In this document: piece after piece, positions 17,517 to 26,628 of the stretch
Numbering within the stretch: position 1 is the first letter of the stretch
Layout: each line of letters opens with the position of its first letter
Assembly (NCBI RefSeq): GCF_020687825.1
Contig: NZ_JAJEWP010000001.1
Span: forward strand, 482,078 to 546,077
Direction: 5' to 3'
DNA from: Fluctibacter halophilus
GTDB taxonomy: Bacteria > Pseudomonadota > Gammaproteobacteria > Enterobacterales > Alteromonadaceae
DNA: 64,000 bases
The notes under the pieces: generated by a model
Seen by the model: the letters and a program-made list of their open reading frames with translations, nothing else
Databases searched by the model: none
Told to the model about the DNA's origin: nothing
Program-made: the position numbers and the translations under genes

Positions 17517-17942
17517 TCAGGCTTTGACCCCCGGACCACTTTTTCCACCCCGCGTTTTGCCCGACTTATCGTAGGTCATGCTTTCTTTGGCACGGGCTTC
17601 AACCAGCAAGTTACGCAAGTGTTCCAGCCGCAGTTGGCCTTGTTCCACCGCTTTGGCATTGATTTCAGTACGGTACTGACATTCCTGCAATTCACTGACA
17701 ATCTGCGCTTTCAGGTTATCGATCGTGTCTTGTTGCTCTGGCGCAACGCCGGCTTTGTAGGCCTGGCCGATGGCCTTGTCGCAGGCAGCAATGCTATCAA
17801 GAGTGGTTGATTTTTCGGTCAGCAGTTGGGTCAACGCTTCGGCGTCACGGCTGCTGATAAGGTGGAGTTCGTTTTCCAGTTGCCCTTTTAAGCTGTCTAA
17901 AAGGGCAAGTTGTTGCTTGAGTAAATCGACTATGTCAGACAT
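17517..17942 (-). CDS. flgN: FlgN-type export chaperone for hook-associated proteins
   Basis: 141-residue, mostly helical cytoplasmic protein of the FlgN family, the chaperone for FlgK and FlgL at the flagellar type III export gate. Visible signs are the long N-terminal helix (LLKQQLALLDSLKGQLENEL), a second heptad-rich helix and a basic, disordered tail. It is directly downstream of flgM, the standard flgMN pair, and closes the flgA-flgM-flgN set. Confidence 0.85.
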   Translation of the reverse strand: MSDIVDLLKQQLALLDSLKGQLENELHLISSRDAEALTQLLTEKSTTLDSIAACDKAIGQAYKAGVAPEQQDTIDNLKAQIVSELQECQYRTEINAKAVEQGQLRLEHLRNLLVEARAKESMTYDKSGKTRGGKSGPGVKA

Positions 17943-17975
17943 CGGGGTAGGGTACTGTGACTATTGAGGCTCGCG

Positions 17976-18308
17976 TCAGGACTTAATGCCAAAAATCTCC
18001 GCTTCCAATCGGCTGATTTTTTTCGCTAACACCTCAGGGTTAACACGGTATTCACCATTCTGGATGGCTTTTTTCAACTTGTCGACCTTTTCCTGGTTCA
18101 CCGGTGCATCCGAGCTTTTCTTTTGCACCTGGGCCAGCTGTTGTGCAGACTGAGTCAGCGACACGGAGTCCTGACGGGGTGCAGTTGTTGTGGCCGCTTT
18201 TTGCGCAGCCTGTTGCGCAGTCGCTTGATTTTGCGTCTGCTGCTGATTCAATTTCTGATTGTCAACGTGCGGCTTTGGTGTGCCGTTGTTTACATTGTTA
18301 ATAGCCAT
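17976..18308 (-). CDS. flgM: Anti-sigma-28 factor FlgM
   Basis: 110 residues. The N-terminal half is disordered and Gln/Ala-rich (export signal), and the C-terminal sigma-binding part carries VDKLKKAIQNGEYRVNPEVL, the FlgM signature. It holds FliA inactive until exported through the finished hook, so it sets when sigma-28 genes such as the flagellins and flaG are made. It lies between flgA and flgN. Confidence 0.92.
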   Translation of the reverse strand: MAINNVNNGTPKPHVDNQKLNQQQTQNQATAQQAAQKAATTTAPRQDSVSLTQSAQQLAQVQKKSSDAPVNQEKVDKLKKAIQNGEYRVNPEVLAKKISRLEAEIFGIKS

Positions 18309-18461
18309 AATCAGTACCCAATACCTAAATTACCTCGCTTACCGTATCGGCGGTAGCGGCAATTACTTTAACAAAAATACGCCTTTTTCGGGCCAAAATC
18401 CGTTTTTTTTTCCGTCTGCCTGCAAATAATCGCCAATCTCGGTCAATATATTGACCGAAGG

Positions 18462-19184
18462 TCAGATGCTGACGGTGACAAGGTTGGTATCGACCACCTG
18501 CGCACGGATCGTTTTATTCGATTGGCTGTTCATCACCCGAATGGTGTCACCCACGTTTCCGTCCTGTTGTGCAATGCCACTGGTTTTGATCTGCAAGCCG
18601 CCGGCATTGGCACTGATGCTGATGCTGTCACCTTTACACACAAAACACAGTTGGTTCGGTTGCACCGGTTGTCCGGGGCGGGTGCGCCGTTTGATGCGCG
18701 CGCCAATCACTTCCTCTATATCGGCAAATGTTGACGTTCTTAACTGTTTTTTATCCATTTGGATGACATCCAGGTGTGCAGCGGTTAACACCGTATTCGG
18801 GCTCACGGCACTGTTGAGTACGACCACCGGTTGCATGTGGGCAGTTTTCACCATCAGGTACAGGTACCACTGGGCATCCGGACACTCTGCGCGCACGGTT
18901 ACCAGCGACTGTTGCAGGGCCTCTGCACTGGCTGAATAGGTGAATCCTTGCTGACAGGCCGGCACATCGATGCGCGGATCCACCGACATCGCACTGACGT
19001 CAAGCTGACCACCGTCGACGTCAGGCAGGGCACTGCGGACGTAGCTTTCCGCCCCTTCCGTCAGGCGCATAATGATTAAGTTTTGCGTCTCATTGGCCGT
19101 TACAGACGTAGAACTCAAGGTAAGCAGTAGACCGCTCATCAGTGTGAATAATCGCCAGGCCATCGTGTTGGGTAATTTTTTCAT
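18462..19184 (-). CDS. flgA: P-ring assembly chaperone FlgA
   Basis: Periplasmic chaperone for FlgI, 240 residues from the ATG chosen. A signal peptide is seen at residues 1-30, then an SAF-like domain with VLTAAHLDVIQMDKKQL and IGARIKRRTRPGQPVQPNQL, and the C-terminal block KTSGIAQQDGNVGDTIRVMN typical of FlgA. A GTG two codons upstream (19190) is an alternative start. It heads the minus-strand flgA-flgM-flgN group, behind a sigma-54 element. Confidence 0.92.
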   Translation of the reverse strand: MKKLPNTMAWRLFTLMSGLLLTLSSTSVTANETQNLIIMRLTEGAESYVRSALPDVDGGQLDVSAMSVDPRIDVPACQQGFTYSASAEALQQSLVTVRAECPDAQWYLYLMVKTAHMQPVVVLNSAVSPNTVLTAAHLDVIQMDKKQLRTSTFADIEEVIGARIKRRTRPGQPVQPNQLCFVCKGDSISISANAGGLQIKTSGIAQQDGNVGDTIRVMNSQSNKTIRAQVVDTNLVTVSI

Positions 19185-19289
19185 GTTCACTTGCTGTCAA
19201 TTTGTCTATGCTTAGGGGATGAAAAGCCAAAGGCCAAAGCGTCAAAAATCAGTCACTTGGTCGCCTGAGGCGGTTTTCATCAGCGAAGT

Positions 19290-19303
19290 GGTATCACTAA
19301 CGC
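19290..19303 (+). promoter_or_regulatory. weak sigma-54-like element before cheV
   Basis: GGTATCACTAACGC has GG-N10-GC spacing about 60 bases before cheV, but a poor -12 part. It shares its GC dinucleotide with the stronger minus-strand flgA element, so both could not be occupied at once. Confidence 0.3.
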
Positions 19304-19315
19304 AACAATTGTGCC
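19302..19315 (-). promoter_or_regulatory. sigma-54 promoter of flgA-flgM-flgN
   Basis: Minus-strand GGCACAATTGTTGC matches the consensus GGCAC-N5-TTGC exactly. It lies about 118 bases before flgA. Confidence 0.7.
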
Positions 19316-19362
19316 GAAACGCAATGTTTGCTCGTGGTGTGGATAAACTTTTGGGGTGATGT

Positions 19363-20286
19363 ATGTCAGGAATTCTGGACTCGGTCAATCAACGTACGCA
19401 ACTGGTAGGCCAGAACCGGCTCGAACTGTTATTGTTCAAGCTCAACAGTCGGCAACGATTCGGGATCAACGTGTTCAAGGTCAGGGAAGTGTTGCAATGT
19501 CCGCCATTGACGTCGATGCCCAAGCTGAATGCGTTGGTGCGTGGGGTGGCCCATATCCGCGGCCAGACCATTTCGGTGATTGATCTGAGCATGGCCACCG
19601 GCGGTAAACCGATTGAAGATTTGAAAACGGCTTTTATTATTATTGCCGAATACAACCGTTCGGTGCAGGGCTTTCTGGTTGGCTCAGTAGAGCGCATCAT
19701 CAACACCAACTGGGATGCCATCATGCCGCCACCCCAGGGGACGGGGCGCGCCAGTTATCTGACCGCCGTCACCGAAGTGGAAAATGAGCTGATTGAAATT
19801 CTTGATGTTGAGAAAATCCTCAATGAGATTTCACCGCTGAACACTGAAGTCAGTGAAGGTTTCAGTGCTGATATCGACAAGGAAAAGAACAAAGACAAAA
19901 TCATTTTCATTGCCGACGATTCTTCGGTTGCCCGCAATCAGGTGAAAAAAGCGTTAACCGCCCTGGGGATGGAAATCGAAGCGGCCAAAAACGGCCTCGA
20001 AGCCCTCAACCGGCTTAAAGAGCTGGCGGCTGAGACCGGCGATGTCACCGACAAAGTCGGTGTATTGGTGTCTGATATTGAAATGCCGGAAATGGACGGT
20101 TATACCCTCACTGCGGAAATCAAAAACACCCCGGAACTGGAAAAATTGCATGTGGTTTTGCACACCTCACTCAGTGGTGTGTTCAATCAGGCCATGGTGA
20201 AAAAGGTGGGTGCTGACGATTTCATCGCCAAATTCCATCCTGATGAGCTGGCCAATGCCGTGCAAAAATGGTTTGGAAACGACTAA
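19363..20286 (+). CDS. cheV: Chemotaxis coupling/receiver protein CheV
   Basis: Cytoplasmic protein of 307 residues. An N-terminal CheW-like domain (about 15-160; LLLFKLNSRQRFGINVFKV) couples receptors to CheA. A C-terminal receiver domain (about 180-305) carries the acidic pair in FIADDSS and the phospho-acceptor Asp in VLVSDIEMPEMDGY. It may act as an adaptor that damps signalling. The cheV-cheR-flgB order is that of Vibrio and Shewanella polar flagellar loci. Confidence 0.95.
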   Translation: MSGILDSVNQRTQLVGQNRLELLLFKLNSRQRFGINVFKVREVLQCPPLTSMPKLNALVRGVAHIRGQTISVIDLSMATGGKPIEDLKTAFIIIAEYNRSVQGFLVGSVERIINTNWDAIMPPPQGTGRASYLTAVTEVENELIEILDVEKILNEISPLNTEVSEGFSADIDKEKNKDKIIFIADDSSVARNQVKKALTALGMEIEAAKNGLEALNRLKELAAETGDVTDKVGVLVSDIEMPEMDGYTLTAEIKNTPELEKLHVVLHTSLSGVFNQAMVKKVGADDFIAKFHPDELANAVQKWFGND

Positions 20287-20307
20287 TCAGCAATAGGGAT
20301 CACAGAT

Positions 20308-21147
20308 TTGCTGGATCAACGTGATGTCGGCGAGCAGGAATACCGCGATTTTGTGGTGTTCCTGGAACGCCAGTGCGGCATTGTCCTTGGCGACAACAAA
20401 CAATATCTGGTGCGAAGCCGGTTGATGCCGGTGGTCAGAGAGTTCGAATTTGCAACCCTCAATACGCTGCTGAAGGCCGTCATCAATGGGCAGAACCGGC
20501 AGTTGAACCAATCCGTCATCGATGCCATGACCACCAACGAAACCTTATGGTTTCGGGATACATACCCCTTCCAGTTATTGGCCAGTGATTTGTTGCCCAA
20601 GCTGGCAAAGACCAAGCGAAATCTGCGTATCTGGAGTGCGGCCTGTTCGTCAGGACAAGAGCCATACTCCATCGCCATGGTGTTTCAGGAATATAAGCGA
20701 CAAAACCCCCAGGCGTTTCCGGGCGGGATTGAAATTGTGGCGACCGACTTGTCCAGTGATATTCTGGAGCGCGCCAGACTGGCTGAATACGACAACCTGT
20801 CAATCGCCCGTGGTCTGTCCGAAGAGCGGCGGCGCAACTATTTTACCACCACCCCAAATGGCCACCACAAACTGACCAAAGATGTAACCTCCCTGGTGAC
20901 CTTTCGGCCGCTTAACCTGCTGGATGGTTACGGTAGCTTAGGGCGTTTTGATGTGGTGTTCTGCCGCAACGTACTGATCTATTTTGCCCCTGAAGTGAAG
21001 CGGCAGATCCTGCAAAAGATTGCCGCTTGCCTGCAAAAGGACGGTATTTTGTTCCTTGGCGCCTCCGAATCCATCAGTGGTGTGAGTGACTTTTTCAACA
21101 TGGTCAGGTGCAACCCCGGCCTCTATTACGCCAAGAAAAGCCAATAA
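20308..21147 (+). CDS. cheR: Chemotaxis protein methyltransferase CheR
   Basis: 279 residues. An N-terminal helical CheR_N domain is followed by a SAM-binding domain with IWSAACSSGQEPYSIAMV (glycine-rich motif), EIVATDLSSDILERA and FDVVFCRNVLIYF. It methylates receptor glutamates for adaptation. The start is TTG with AGGGAT upstream; no better start lies nearby. It follows cheV by 21 bases and is probably co-transcribed. Confidence 0.95.
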   Translation: MLDQRDVGEQEYRDFVVFLERQCGIVLGDNKQYLVRSRLMPVVREFEFATLNTLLKAVINGQNRQLNQSVIDAMTTNETLWFRDTYPFQLLASDLLPKLAKTKRNLRIWSAACSSGQEPYSIAMVFQEYKRQNPQAFPGGIEIVATDLSSDILERARLAEYDNLSIARGLSEERRRNYFTTTPNGHHKLTKDVTSLVTFRPLNLLDGYGSLGRFDVVFCRNVLIYFAPEVKRQILQKIAACLQKDGILFLGASESISGVSDFFNMVRCNPGLYYAKKSQ

Positions 21148-21211
21148 AAACCGTGCTTTGCCAGTGTTTGCTGGAATCAGTCAACAATCCGTCGTTATTT
21201 TGAATTCAGAT

Positions 21212-21226
21212 TGGCACATGCCTTGC
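21212..21226 (+). promoter_or_regulatory. sigma-54 promoter of flgBCDE
   Basis: TGGCAC-ATGCC-TTGC is a perfect -24/-12 consensus 30 bases before the flgB ATG (21257). It is the best sigma-54 site in the window and places the rod/hook operon under sigma-54 control. Confidence 0.88.
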
Positions 21227-21256
21227 TTTTGATTTTCCGAAGACAGGAGAACAGCA

Positions 21257-21661
21257 ATGGCAATCAGTCTCGACAAACTTATGGGATTCCATCACAAAGC
21301 GATGCAGGTACGTACCGATCGCATGGAAATCATTTCCGGGAATCTCGCCAATGCCAACACGCCGGGCTACAAAGCCCGCGATATCGACTTTCAGAAAGCC
21401 ATGGCGTCTGCCCGTTATCAGCAATCTCAGCAAATGACGCGTACCCACGAGAAGCATTTCGAGGGACAGATGCGAACCCAGGCTGAAATTGAATTCCGTA
21501 TTCCGGAGCAACCGGATACCGGTGACGGCAATACCGTCGAGGTGCAGGCTGAACGTAACAAATTCCTGGACACCGGCATGCGTTACCAGGCCGGTATTCA
21601 ATTCCTGAACGGTAAAATTAAAGGCATGAAAAAGGCCATCAGTGGAGGTCAAGGACAATGA
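21257..21661 (+). CDS. flgB: Proximal rod protein FlgB
   Basis: 134 residues, exported proximal rod subunit. The N-terminal conserved motif NLANANTPGYKARDIDF is that of axial proteins, and the C-terminal helix (FLNGKIKGMKKAISG) is family-typical. The SD AGGAG precedes the ATG, and the end overlaps flgC by 4 bases (ATGA). It is the first gene of the flgBCDE set behind a perfect sigma-54 promoter. Confidence 0.96.
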   Translation: MAISLDKLMGFHHKAMQVRTDRMEIISGNLANANTPGYKARDIDFQKAMASARYQQSQQMTRTHEKHFEGQMRTQAEIEFRIPEQPDTGDGNTVEVQAERNKFLDTGMRYQAGIQFLNGKIKGMKKAISGGQGQ

Positions 21662-22080
21662 GTCTCTTCAATGTAATGAACATCGCCAGCACTGGCATGG
21701 GTGCCGAAGCCGTCCGCTTGAACACCACTGCCAGTAATATCGCCAACGCGAACAGTGTTAGCAGCAGCTATGAGGCGACCTATAAAGCGCGTCATCCGGT
21801 TTTTGCTGCAGAAATGGACCGCGCGTCGCAGGATCAAAGTATTGGCAAAGGTGTGCAGGTACTCGGGGTCGTTGAGAGTCAGCGCCCATTACAGATCGAG
21901 TACAGCCCAGGTCACCCGATGGCGGACCAGAACGGCTACATCTACAAGCCCAATGTCAACGTGGTGGAAGAGATGGCTGACATGATGTCAGCGTCCAAAG
22001 CCTACGAGACCAATGTGCAGGTCGCAGACACCACCAAGCGGATCTTCCGCCGTGTGCTGCAGCTTGGCCAAGGACAATAA
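21658..22080 (+). CDS. flgC: Proximal rod protein FlgC
   Basis: 140-residue exported rod subunit. N-terminal axial motif (MNIASTGMGAEAVRLNTTASN, then IANAN) and the C-terminal FlgC-type MADMMSASKAYETNVQVAD are visible. It overlaps flgB by 4 bases, so the two are translationally coupled. Usual length and intact. Confidence 0.96.
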   Translation: MSLFNVMNIASTGMGAEAVRLNTTASNIANANSVSSSYEATYKARHPVFAAEMDRASQDQSIGKGVQVLGVVESQRPLQIEYSPGHPMADQNGYIYKPNVNVVEEMADMMSASKAYETNVQVADTTKRIFRRVLQLGQGQ

Positions 22081-22130
22081 CGTGCATGAGTAAGGCTCAA
22101 TGCCTGGCTCAGTGACCCGAGGATAAACCC

Positions 22131-22817
22131 GTGGATTCAGTAACCAATAACGGCTTAAAGAACGACCTGTACTGGCAGGATGACACCGTTCCGGTGGATG
22201 ACGGCAGTAACCAGCGTCTGTCACAGGAGGACTTCTTCTCCCTGTTGACCGAGCAGTTGGCCAATCAGGATCCGACCAAGCCGGTCGACAATGATCAGAT
22301 GGTCTCGCAAATGACCAGCTTCACCATCGCCGAAGGGATTGAAGATTTGAACAGCAAGTTTGAGTCCTTCGCCTCATCGATGACGTCAAATCAGGCATTG
22401 CAGGCATCCAGTCTGATCGGCCAGGAAGTATTGCTGCAGGGTAATGTGGGTTACATGGCACAAGAAGGTCAGGGAATTTCCGGGGTCGTGATCAACGAAG
22501 CCACTGCCCAGGAAATGCAAATCACCATTGAGAACGAACAGGGTGTGGTGGTGAAAACCATCGATGCAGGCACACAACCGGCCGGCAACATTGAGTTTGC
22601 CTGGGACGGAACGGACAGCAACGGCAATATTTTGCCGCCCGGCAACTACGTGGTGCGTGCACAAGGCAATGTCGAAGGTGAAGAAACCGCATTGCCCACT
22701 GCCATTCATCGTCATGTGGACAGCGTCAGCCTGGCCAGCAGCGATCAGGGCATTATTTTGAATTTGGATGGTGACGTCAGCGTTGAGCTGAAAGATGTCA
22801 TCCAAATTGGTGGTTAA
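22131..22817 (+). CDS. flgD: Hook-cap (scaffold) protein FlgD
   Basis: 228 residues. The N-terminal export and assembly part carries LSQEDFFSLLTEQLANQDPT and MVSQMTSFTIAEGI, the FlgD signature. Behind it lie a FLIP/Ig-like domain with FAWDGTDSNGNILPPGNYV and a tudor-like part. It caps the growing hook so that FlgE can polymerise. The start is GTG with GAGGA upstream. Same operon as flgBC and flgE. Confidence 0.95.
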   Translation: MDSVTNNGLKNDLYWQDDTVPVDDGSNQRLSQEDFFSLLTEQLANQDPTKPVDNDQMVSQMTSFTIAEGIEDLNSKFESFASSMTSNQALQASSLIGQEVLLQGNVGYMAQEGQGISGVVINEATAQEMQITIENEQGVVVKTIDAGTQPAGNIEFAWDGTDSNGNILPPGNYVVRAQGNVEGEETALPTAIHRHVDSVSLASSDQGIILNLDGDVSVELKDVIQIGG

Positions 22818-22850
22818 GTAGTCCACCGGATCAACAGGAGAGAGTGAACG

Positions 22851-24233
22851 ATGTCTTTTAATATAGCGTTAAGCGGTGTATCCGCAGCACAACGGGATCT
22901 TGATGTCACGGCAAACAACATTGCCAACGTCAATACCGTCGGCTTTAAAGAGTCCCGGGCAGAATTCGGTGACGTATACGCCGCGTCATTGTTGGCCGGT
23001 GGTCGCACCAAAGTCGGCGACGGTGTACTGACCCAGGAAGTGGCGCAGCAGTTTTCACAAGGCAGTTTGCAATTTACCAACACGGCACTGGATCTGGCCA
23101 TCACCGGTAATGGGTTCTTCGCGACCACGCCGGAGCTGGGTTCACGGGATTTTTCCTATACCCGTGCAGGGGCGTTTAAACTCGACAAAGATAATTTTGT
23201 GGTCAACTCCAACGGTGACAACCTGATGGGGTTCCCGGTCAACGATGACGGTACATCCGCTTCTGTGGCCCTGAGTACTACAGTGCCGGTGCGCATCCCT
23301 GATTCATCGGGCTCACCACAGCAAACCACCGAAGTGTCGCCGCGCTTTAATTTGCCGGCCGGTGATGACGCGGTGGATGTTGATCTGTTTGATCCGGATG
23401 ATCCGCTGACCTACAACGCCGCCACATCGGTCACTGTGTATGACTCGCTGGGTGACAGTCACGTCATGACCTATTACTTTATGAAAGACGCCAACCCCGC
23501 GGTTGACAACGAGTGGGTCGTGGTGACTTATGTGGATGATCAGCCTCTGAACACCTCAGGTGACACCCCGGGAACACCGCCGGTAACCGGTGCCAACGTG
23601 GCCGGTGAAACCTCCGGTAATGTGGTGTCTGGATTCCGCATGCAGTTCTCCAGTGGTGGTGACTTTAATGGCATCGAGAATGCCGATGGCACGGCTATTC
23701 CCACTGGTGATGTGGCCAGTGAACAATTGGGCCCGGGCATTCTGATCAACGGTTCAGATGATACCCAGACCATTACCACGAACTTCGCATTTGACCCTGC
23801 CAATGCAATCCCTGAGGAACCAACCCAGTTTGCGTCTTCCTTTGAAGTCACGTCACTGGAACAGGACGGTCTGCCAGTCGGTCGACTGACCGGTATCGAC
23901 ATTGGCCCTGATGGCCTGGTACGGGCAACCTTCTCCAACGGCACGTCTGAGCCTATCGTGCGCGTGGCGCTGGTACGTTTCTCTAACGAGCAGGGCTTGA
24001 CCCAACAAAGTAATACCCAGTGGCAGGAAAGCATTCTGTCCGGGGAAGCTTTGGCCGGTGAAGCGACAACAGGTACTTTTGGTGATATTCAATCCTCTGC
24101 ACTGGAGCAGGCCAACGTAAACCTGACCACTGAGCTGATTGATTTGATCATCGCACAGCGGAATTTCCAGGCCAATTCACGGGCGTTGGAAGTGAACAAC
24201 CAGTTGAACCAGACCATTCTGAACATCCGATAA
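22851..24233 (+). CDS. flgE: Flagellar hook protein FlgE
   Basis: 460 residues, the hook subunit. The N-terminal axial domain (NIANVNTVGFKESRAEF), the FlgE-type AITGNGFFATTPELG and the C-terminal D0 helix (QRNFQANSRALEVNNQL) are seen, with a large acidic central domain exposed on the hook surface. The SD AGGAGAG precedes the ATG. It ends at a strong terminator before flgF. Confidence 0.96.
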   Translation: MSFNIALSGVSAAQRDLDVTANNIANVNTVGFKESRAEFGDVYAASLLAGGRTKVGDGVLTQEVAQQFSQGSLQFTNTALDLAITGNGFFATTPELGSRDFSYTRAGAFKLDKDNFVVNSNGDNLMGFPVNDDGTSASVALSTTVPVRIPDSSGSPQQTTEVSPRFNLPAGDDAVDVDLFDPDDPLTYNAATSVTVYDSLGDSHVMTYYFMKDANPAVDNEWVVVTYVDDQPLNTSGDTPGTPPVTGANVAGETSGNVVSGFRMQFSSGGDFNGIENADGTAIPTGDVASEQLGPGILINGSDDTQTITTNFAFDPANAIPEEPTQFASSFEVTSLEQDGLPVGRLTGIDIGPDGLVRATFSNGTSEPIVRVALVRFSNEQGLTQQSNTQWQESILSGEALAGEATTGTFGDIQSSALEQANVNLTTELIDLIIAQRNFQANSRALEVNNQLNQTILNIR

Positions 24234-24250
24234 CGGATAGTCTGAGCATA

Positions 24251-24277
24251 AAAAGGTCGCGTTATGCGGCCTTTTTT
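24251..24277 (+). terminator. terminator after flgE
   Basis: AAAAGGTCGC-GTTAT-GCGGCCTTTT, a 10-bp stem with one G-T pair and a T-run. It separates the flgBCDE and flgFGHIJ transcripts; a new sigma-54 promoter follows at once. Confidence 0.88.
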
Positions 24278-24305
24278 GTGCGCAGCCGTCTTTATACACA
24301 CCAAG

Positions 24306-24320
24306 TGGCATCTTCTTTGC
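24306..24320 (+). promoter_or_regulatory. sigma-54 promoter of flgFGHIJKL
   Basis: TGGCAT-CTTCT-TTGC with GG-N10-GC spacing, 39 bases before the flgF ATG and just downstream of the flgE terminator. Confidence 0.8.
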
Positions 24321-24359
24321 AGGTATTTGTTACCGAAAACCGATCGTCAAGAAAGTGTC

Positions 24360-25103
24360 ATGGATAAATTGCTCTACATCGCGGCCAGTGGTGCCAAGCA
24401 GGATCTGCTCGGCACGGCGGTACGTGCGAATAATCTGGCCAATGCCCAAACCACCGGTTTCAAGGCACAACTCGAACAGGCGCGGGCGATGCCGGCGTTT
24501 GGCGAAGGCTTGCCCACCCGTGTTTTTTCAATGACCGAATCACCTTCCAATAACTATGAAGGTGGCGCGATGATCCAGACTGATCGCAATCTGGACGCTG
24601 CCATTCAGGGCAGCGGCTGGTTCTCGGTACTGGATCAACAGGGCAATGAAGCCTACACCCGCGCGGGTAGCTTTCAATTGAGCGCTGACGGCGCGTTGCA
24701 GGATGCCCACGGCAACCTGGTGATGGGCGATGCCGGCCCAATTTACCTACCGATCCCGTTATCAAACATCAATATCGCCACTGACGGTACCGTTTCGGTG
24801 CGACCTCAGGGAGCCCCTGAGACCGTGCAGGAGGAAGTGGGTCGGCTGAAGATGGTGAACCCCGATGTCAGAGACATGCAACGGGGTGAAGATGGCCTGT
24901 TTAGGCTCAAAAACGGTGATATTGCCGATGAAGACATTGCCGTGCGTATGCGTACCGGCATGTTGGAAGGCAGTAATGTCAACGCCATCGATGAGATGGT
25001 CAGTATGATCAGTTTGCAGCGTCATTATGAGTTGCAAGTCAAAATGATGAAAAAAGCCGACTCGCTAGACACGCGCGGCAACATGTTAATGAGAATTATC
25101 TAA
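24360..25103 (+). CDS. flgF: Proximal rod protein FlgF
   Basis: 247 residues; exported rod subunit between FlgBC and FlgG. The N-terminal MDKLLYIAASGAKQDLLG and NNLANAQTTGFK, and the FlgE/F/G-type IQGSGWFSVLD, identify it. ATG 24360 is chosen because the frame upstream of it overlaps the sigma-54 promoter and lacks an SD. First gene behind the internal sigma-54 promoter. Confidence 0.94.
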   Translation: MDKLLYIAASGAKQDLLGTAVRANNLANAQTTGFKAQLEQARAMPAFGEGLPTRVFSMTESPSNNYEGGAMIQTDRNLDAAIQGSGWFSVLDQQGNEAYTRAGSFQLSADGALQDAHGNLVMGDAGPIYLPIPLSNINIATDGTVSVRPQGAPETVQEEVGRLKMVNPDVRDMQRGEDGLFRLKNGDIADEDIAVRMRTGMLEGSNVNAIDEMVSMISLQRHYELQVKMMKKADSLDTRGNMLMRII

Positions 25104-25147
25104 TCTTCTGCTGCTAGTGCAGGAGAACGACCAACTGGAGGTGCCTT

Positions 25148-25936
25148 ATGCATCCAGCATTATGGATCAGTAAAACCGGCCTTGATGCCGCACAGACCGA
25201 TGTGTCAGTGATTTCCAACAACCTGGCCAACGCCAGTACCGTGGGTTTTAAAAAGGACCGTGCGGTGTTTGAGGATCTGTTGTATCAGAACATTAATCAG
25301 CCCGGTGGTCGCTCTTCGGCGGACACTGAATTACCCTCAGGCTTGATGTTGGGGGCGGGTAGTAAAGTGGTGGCGACGCAAAAAGCTCATACCCAGGGCA
25401 ACATGCTGACCACCGAAAATGCCTTGGATATGTCTATCCAGGGGCGTGGATTTTTCGAAATCCTGCAACCGGATGGCACCATTGCCTATACCCGCAACGG
25501 TCAGTTTACCCTCAATGATCAGGGTAACATCGTGACTCCAGGGGCGGGTTTCCTGCTGCAGCCAACCATCACGGTACCGGAAGACGCACAACAAATTACC
25601 ATCTCTCAGGATGGTGAAATTTCCGCCACGGTGCGTGGTCAGGCAGAGCCTGCGGTATTGGGGCAATTAACCATTTCTGACTTTATCAATCCGACCGGTT
25701 TGCAGCCCATCGGCCAGAACCTCTATGTGGAAACGGCTGTCAGCGGTGCGCCGCTTCAAGGTGTACCGGGTCTGGAAGGACTGGGTTCGGTGGTGCAGGG
25801 CGCGTTGGAAACATCCAATGTGAACGTCACCGAAGAACTGGTCAACCTGATCGAAAGTCAGCGTCTGTACGAGATGAACTCCAAAGTGATTTCATCTGTG
25901 GATCAGATGCTTGGCCAGGTAATTCAACAGCTTTAA
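25148..25936 (+). CDS. flgG: Distal rod protein FlgG
   Basis: 262 residues, the usual FlgG length. Motifs seen are ISKTGLDAAQTDVSVISNNL, the FlgG-type LMLGAGSKVVATQKAHTQGN and the C-terminal LVNLIESQRLYEMNSKVIS. It forms the distal rod passing through the LP ring. The SD GGAGG precedes the ATG. The stop overlaps the flgH start. Confidence 0.96.
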   Translation: MHPALWISKTGLDAAQTDVSVISNNLANASTVGFKKDRAVFEDLLYQNINQPGGRSSADTELPSGLMLGAGSKVVATQKAHTQGNMLTTENALDMSIQGRGFFEILQPDGTIAYTRNGQFTLNDQGNIVTPGAGFLLQPTITVPEDAQQITISQDGEISATVRGQAEPAVLGQLTISDFINPTGLQPIGQNLYVETAVSGAPLQGVPGLEGLGSVVQGALETSNVNVTEELVNLIESQRLYEMNSKVISSVDQMLGQVIQQL

Positions 25937-26628
25937 TGGGTGAACTGATGAGATCCTTGCTACTTGTTGCAGTGTTGTTTGGTGTGGTTGGCTGTGCCTC
26001 CACGCCACGACATGAGCCTATGCCGGGCGACCCGTTTTTCGCCCCCGCAGTTCCGATGGAACCCGTGCAACCGATCGTTGAAAACGGGTCGATTTTCCAG
26101 TCGGCACAGGCCAATAGCTTGTACTCGGACGTCAAGGCCCGTCGGGTCGGGGATATCATCACCGTTAACCTGCGTGAGAACACCTCTGCGACCAAATCTG
26201 CCGGCACCACCAAAAGTCGCAGTACGGACGCTGAAATTGATCCCATCATTGGCTTGGGCGGCAATACCGTCAACATCGGTAGTGAAAGTATCCAACTGGG
26301 ATTGTCATCCAGCAACGATTTTGAAGGGGATGCGACCGCCAACCAGAGCAACAACCTTAACGGCGCAATTTCGGTGACGGTGATCCGGGTGTTGCCAAAC
26401 CAGAACCTGGTGGTGCGCGGTGAAAAATGGCTGACCCTGAATAACGGTGACGAATACATTCGCCTGACCGGGATTGTCAGGCCGGCAGATATCACTCCTG
26501 ACAACGAAATACTGTCGACCAAAATTGCCAATGCGCGCATTCAGTACTCCGGTACCGGCAGCTTCGCCAGCGCCCAGCAGGAAGGCTGGCTGGCGCGATT
26601 TTTCTCCTCTGAATGGTGGCCGCTATGA
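25936..26628 (+). CDS. flgH: Flagellar L-ring lipoprotein FlgH
   Basis: 230 residues. The lipoprotein leader ends in VVGCAS, then comes a mature domain with [19 protein letters not shown] and [20 protein letters not shown], typical FlgH. It forms the outer-membrane L ring. The start may be ATG 25936 (overlapping the flgG stop) or ATG 25948, which has GGTGA before it. It overlaps flgI by 4 bases. Confidence 0.95.
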   Translation: MGELMRSLLLVAVLFGVVGCASTPRHEPMPGDPFFAPAVPMEPVQPIVENGSIFQSAQANSLYSDVKARRVGDIITVNLRENTSATKSAGTTKSRSTDAEIDPIIGLGGNTVNIGSESIQLGLSSSNDFEGDATANQSNNLNGAISVTVIRVLPNQNLVVRGEKWLTLNNGDEYIRLTGIVRPADITPDNEILSTKIANARIQYSGTGSFASAQQEGWLARFFSSEWWPL

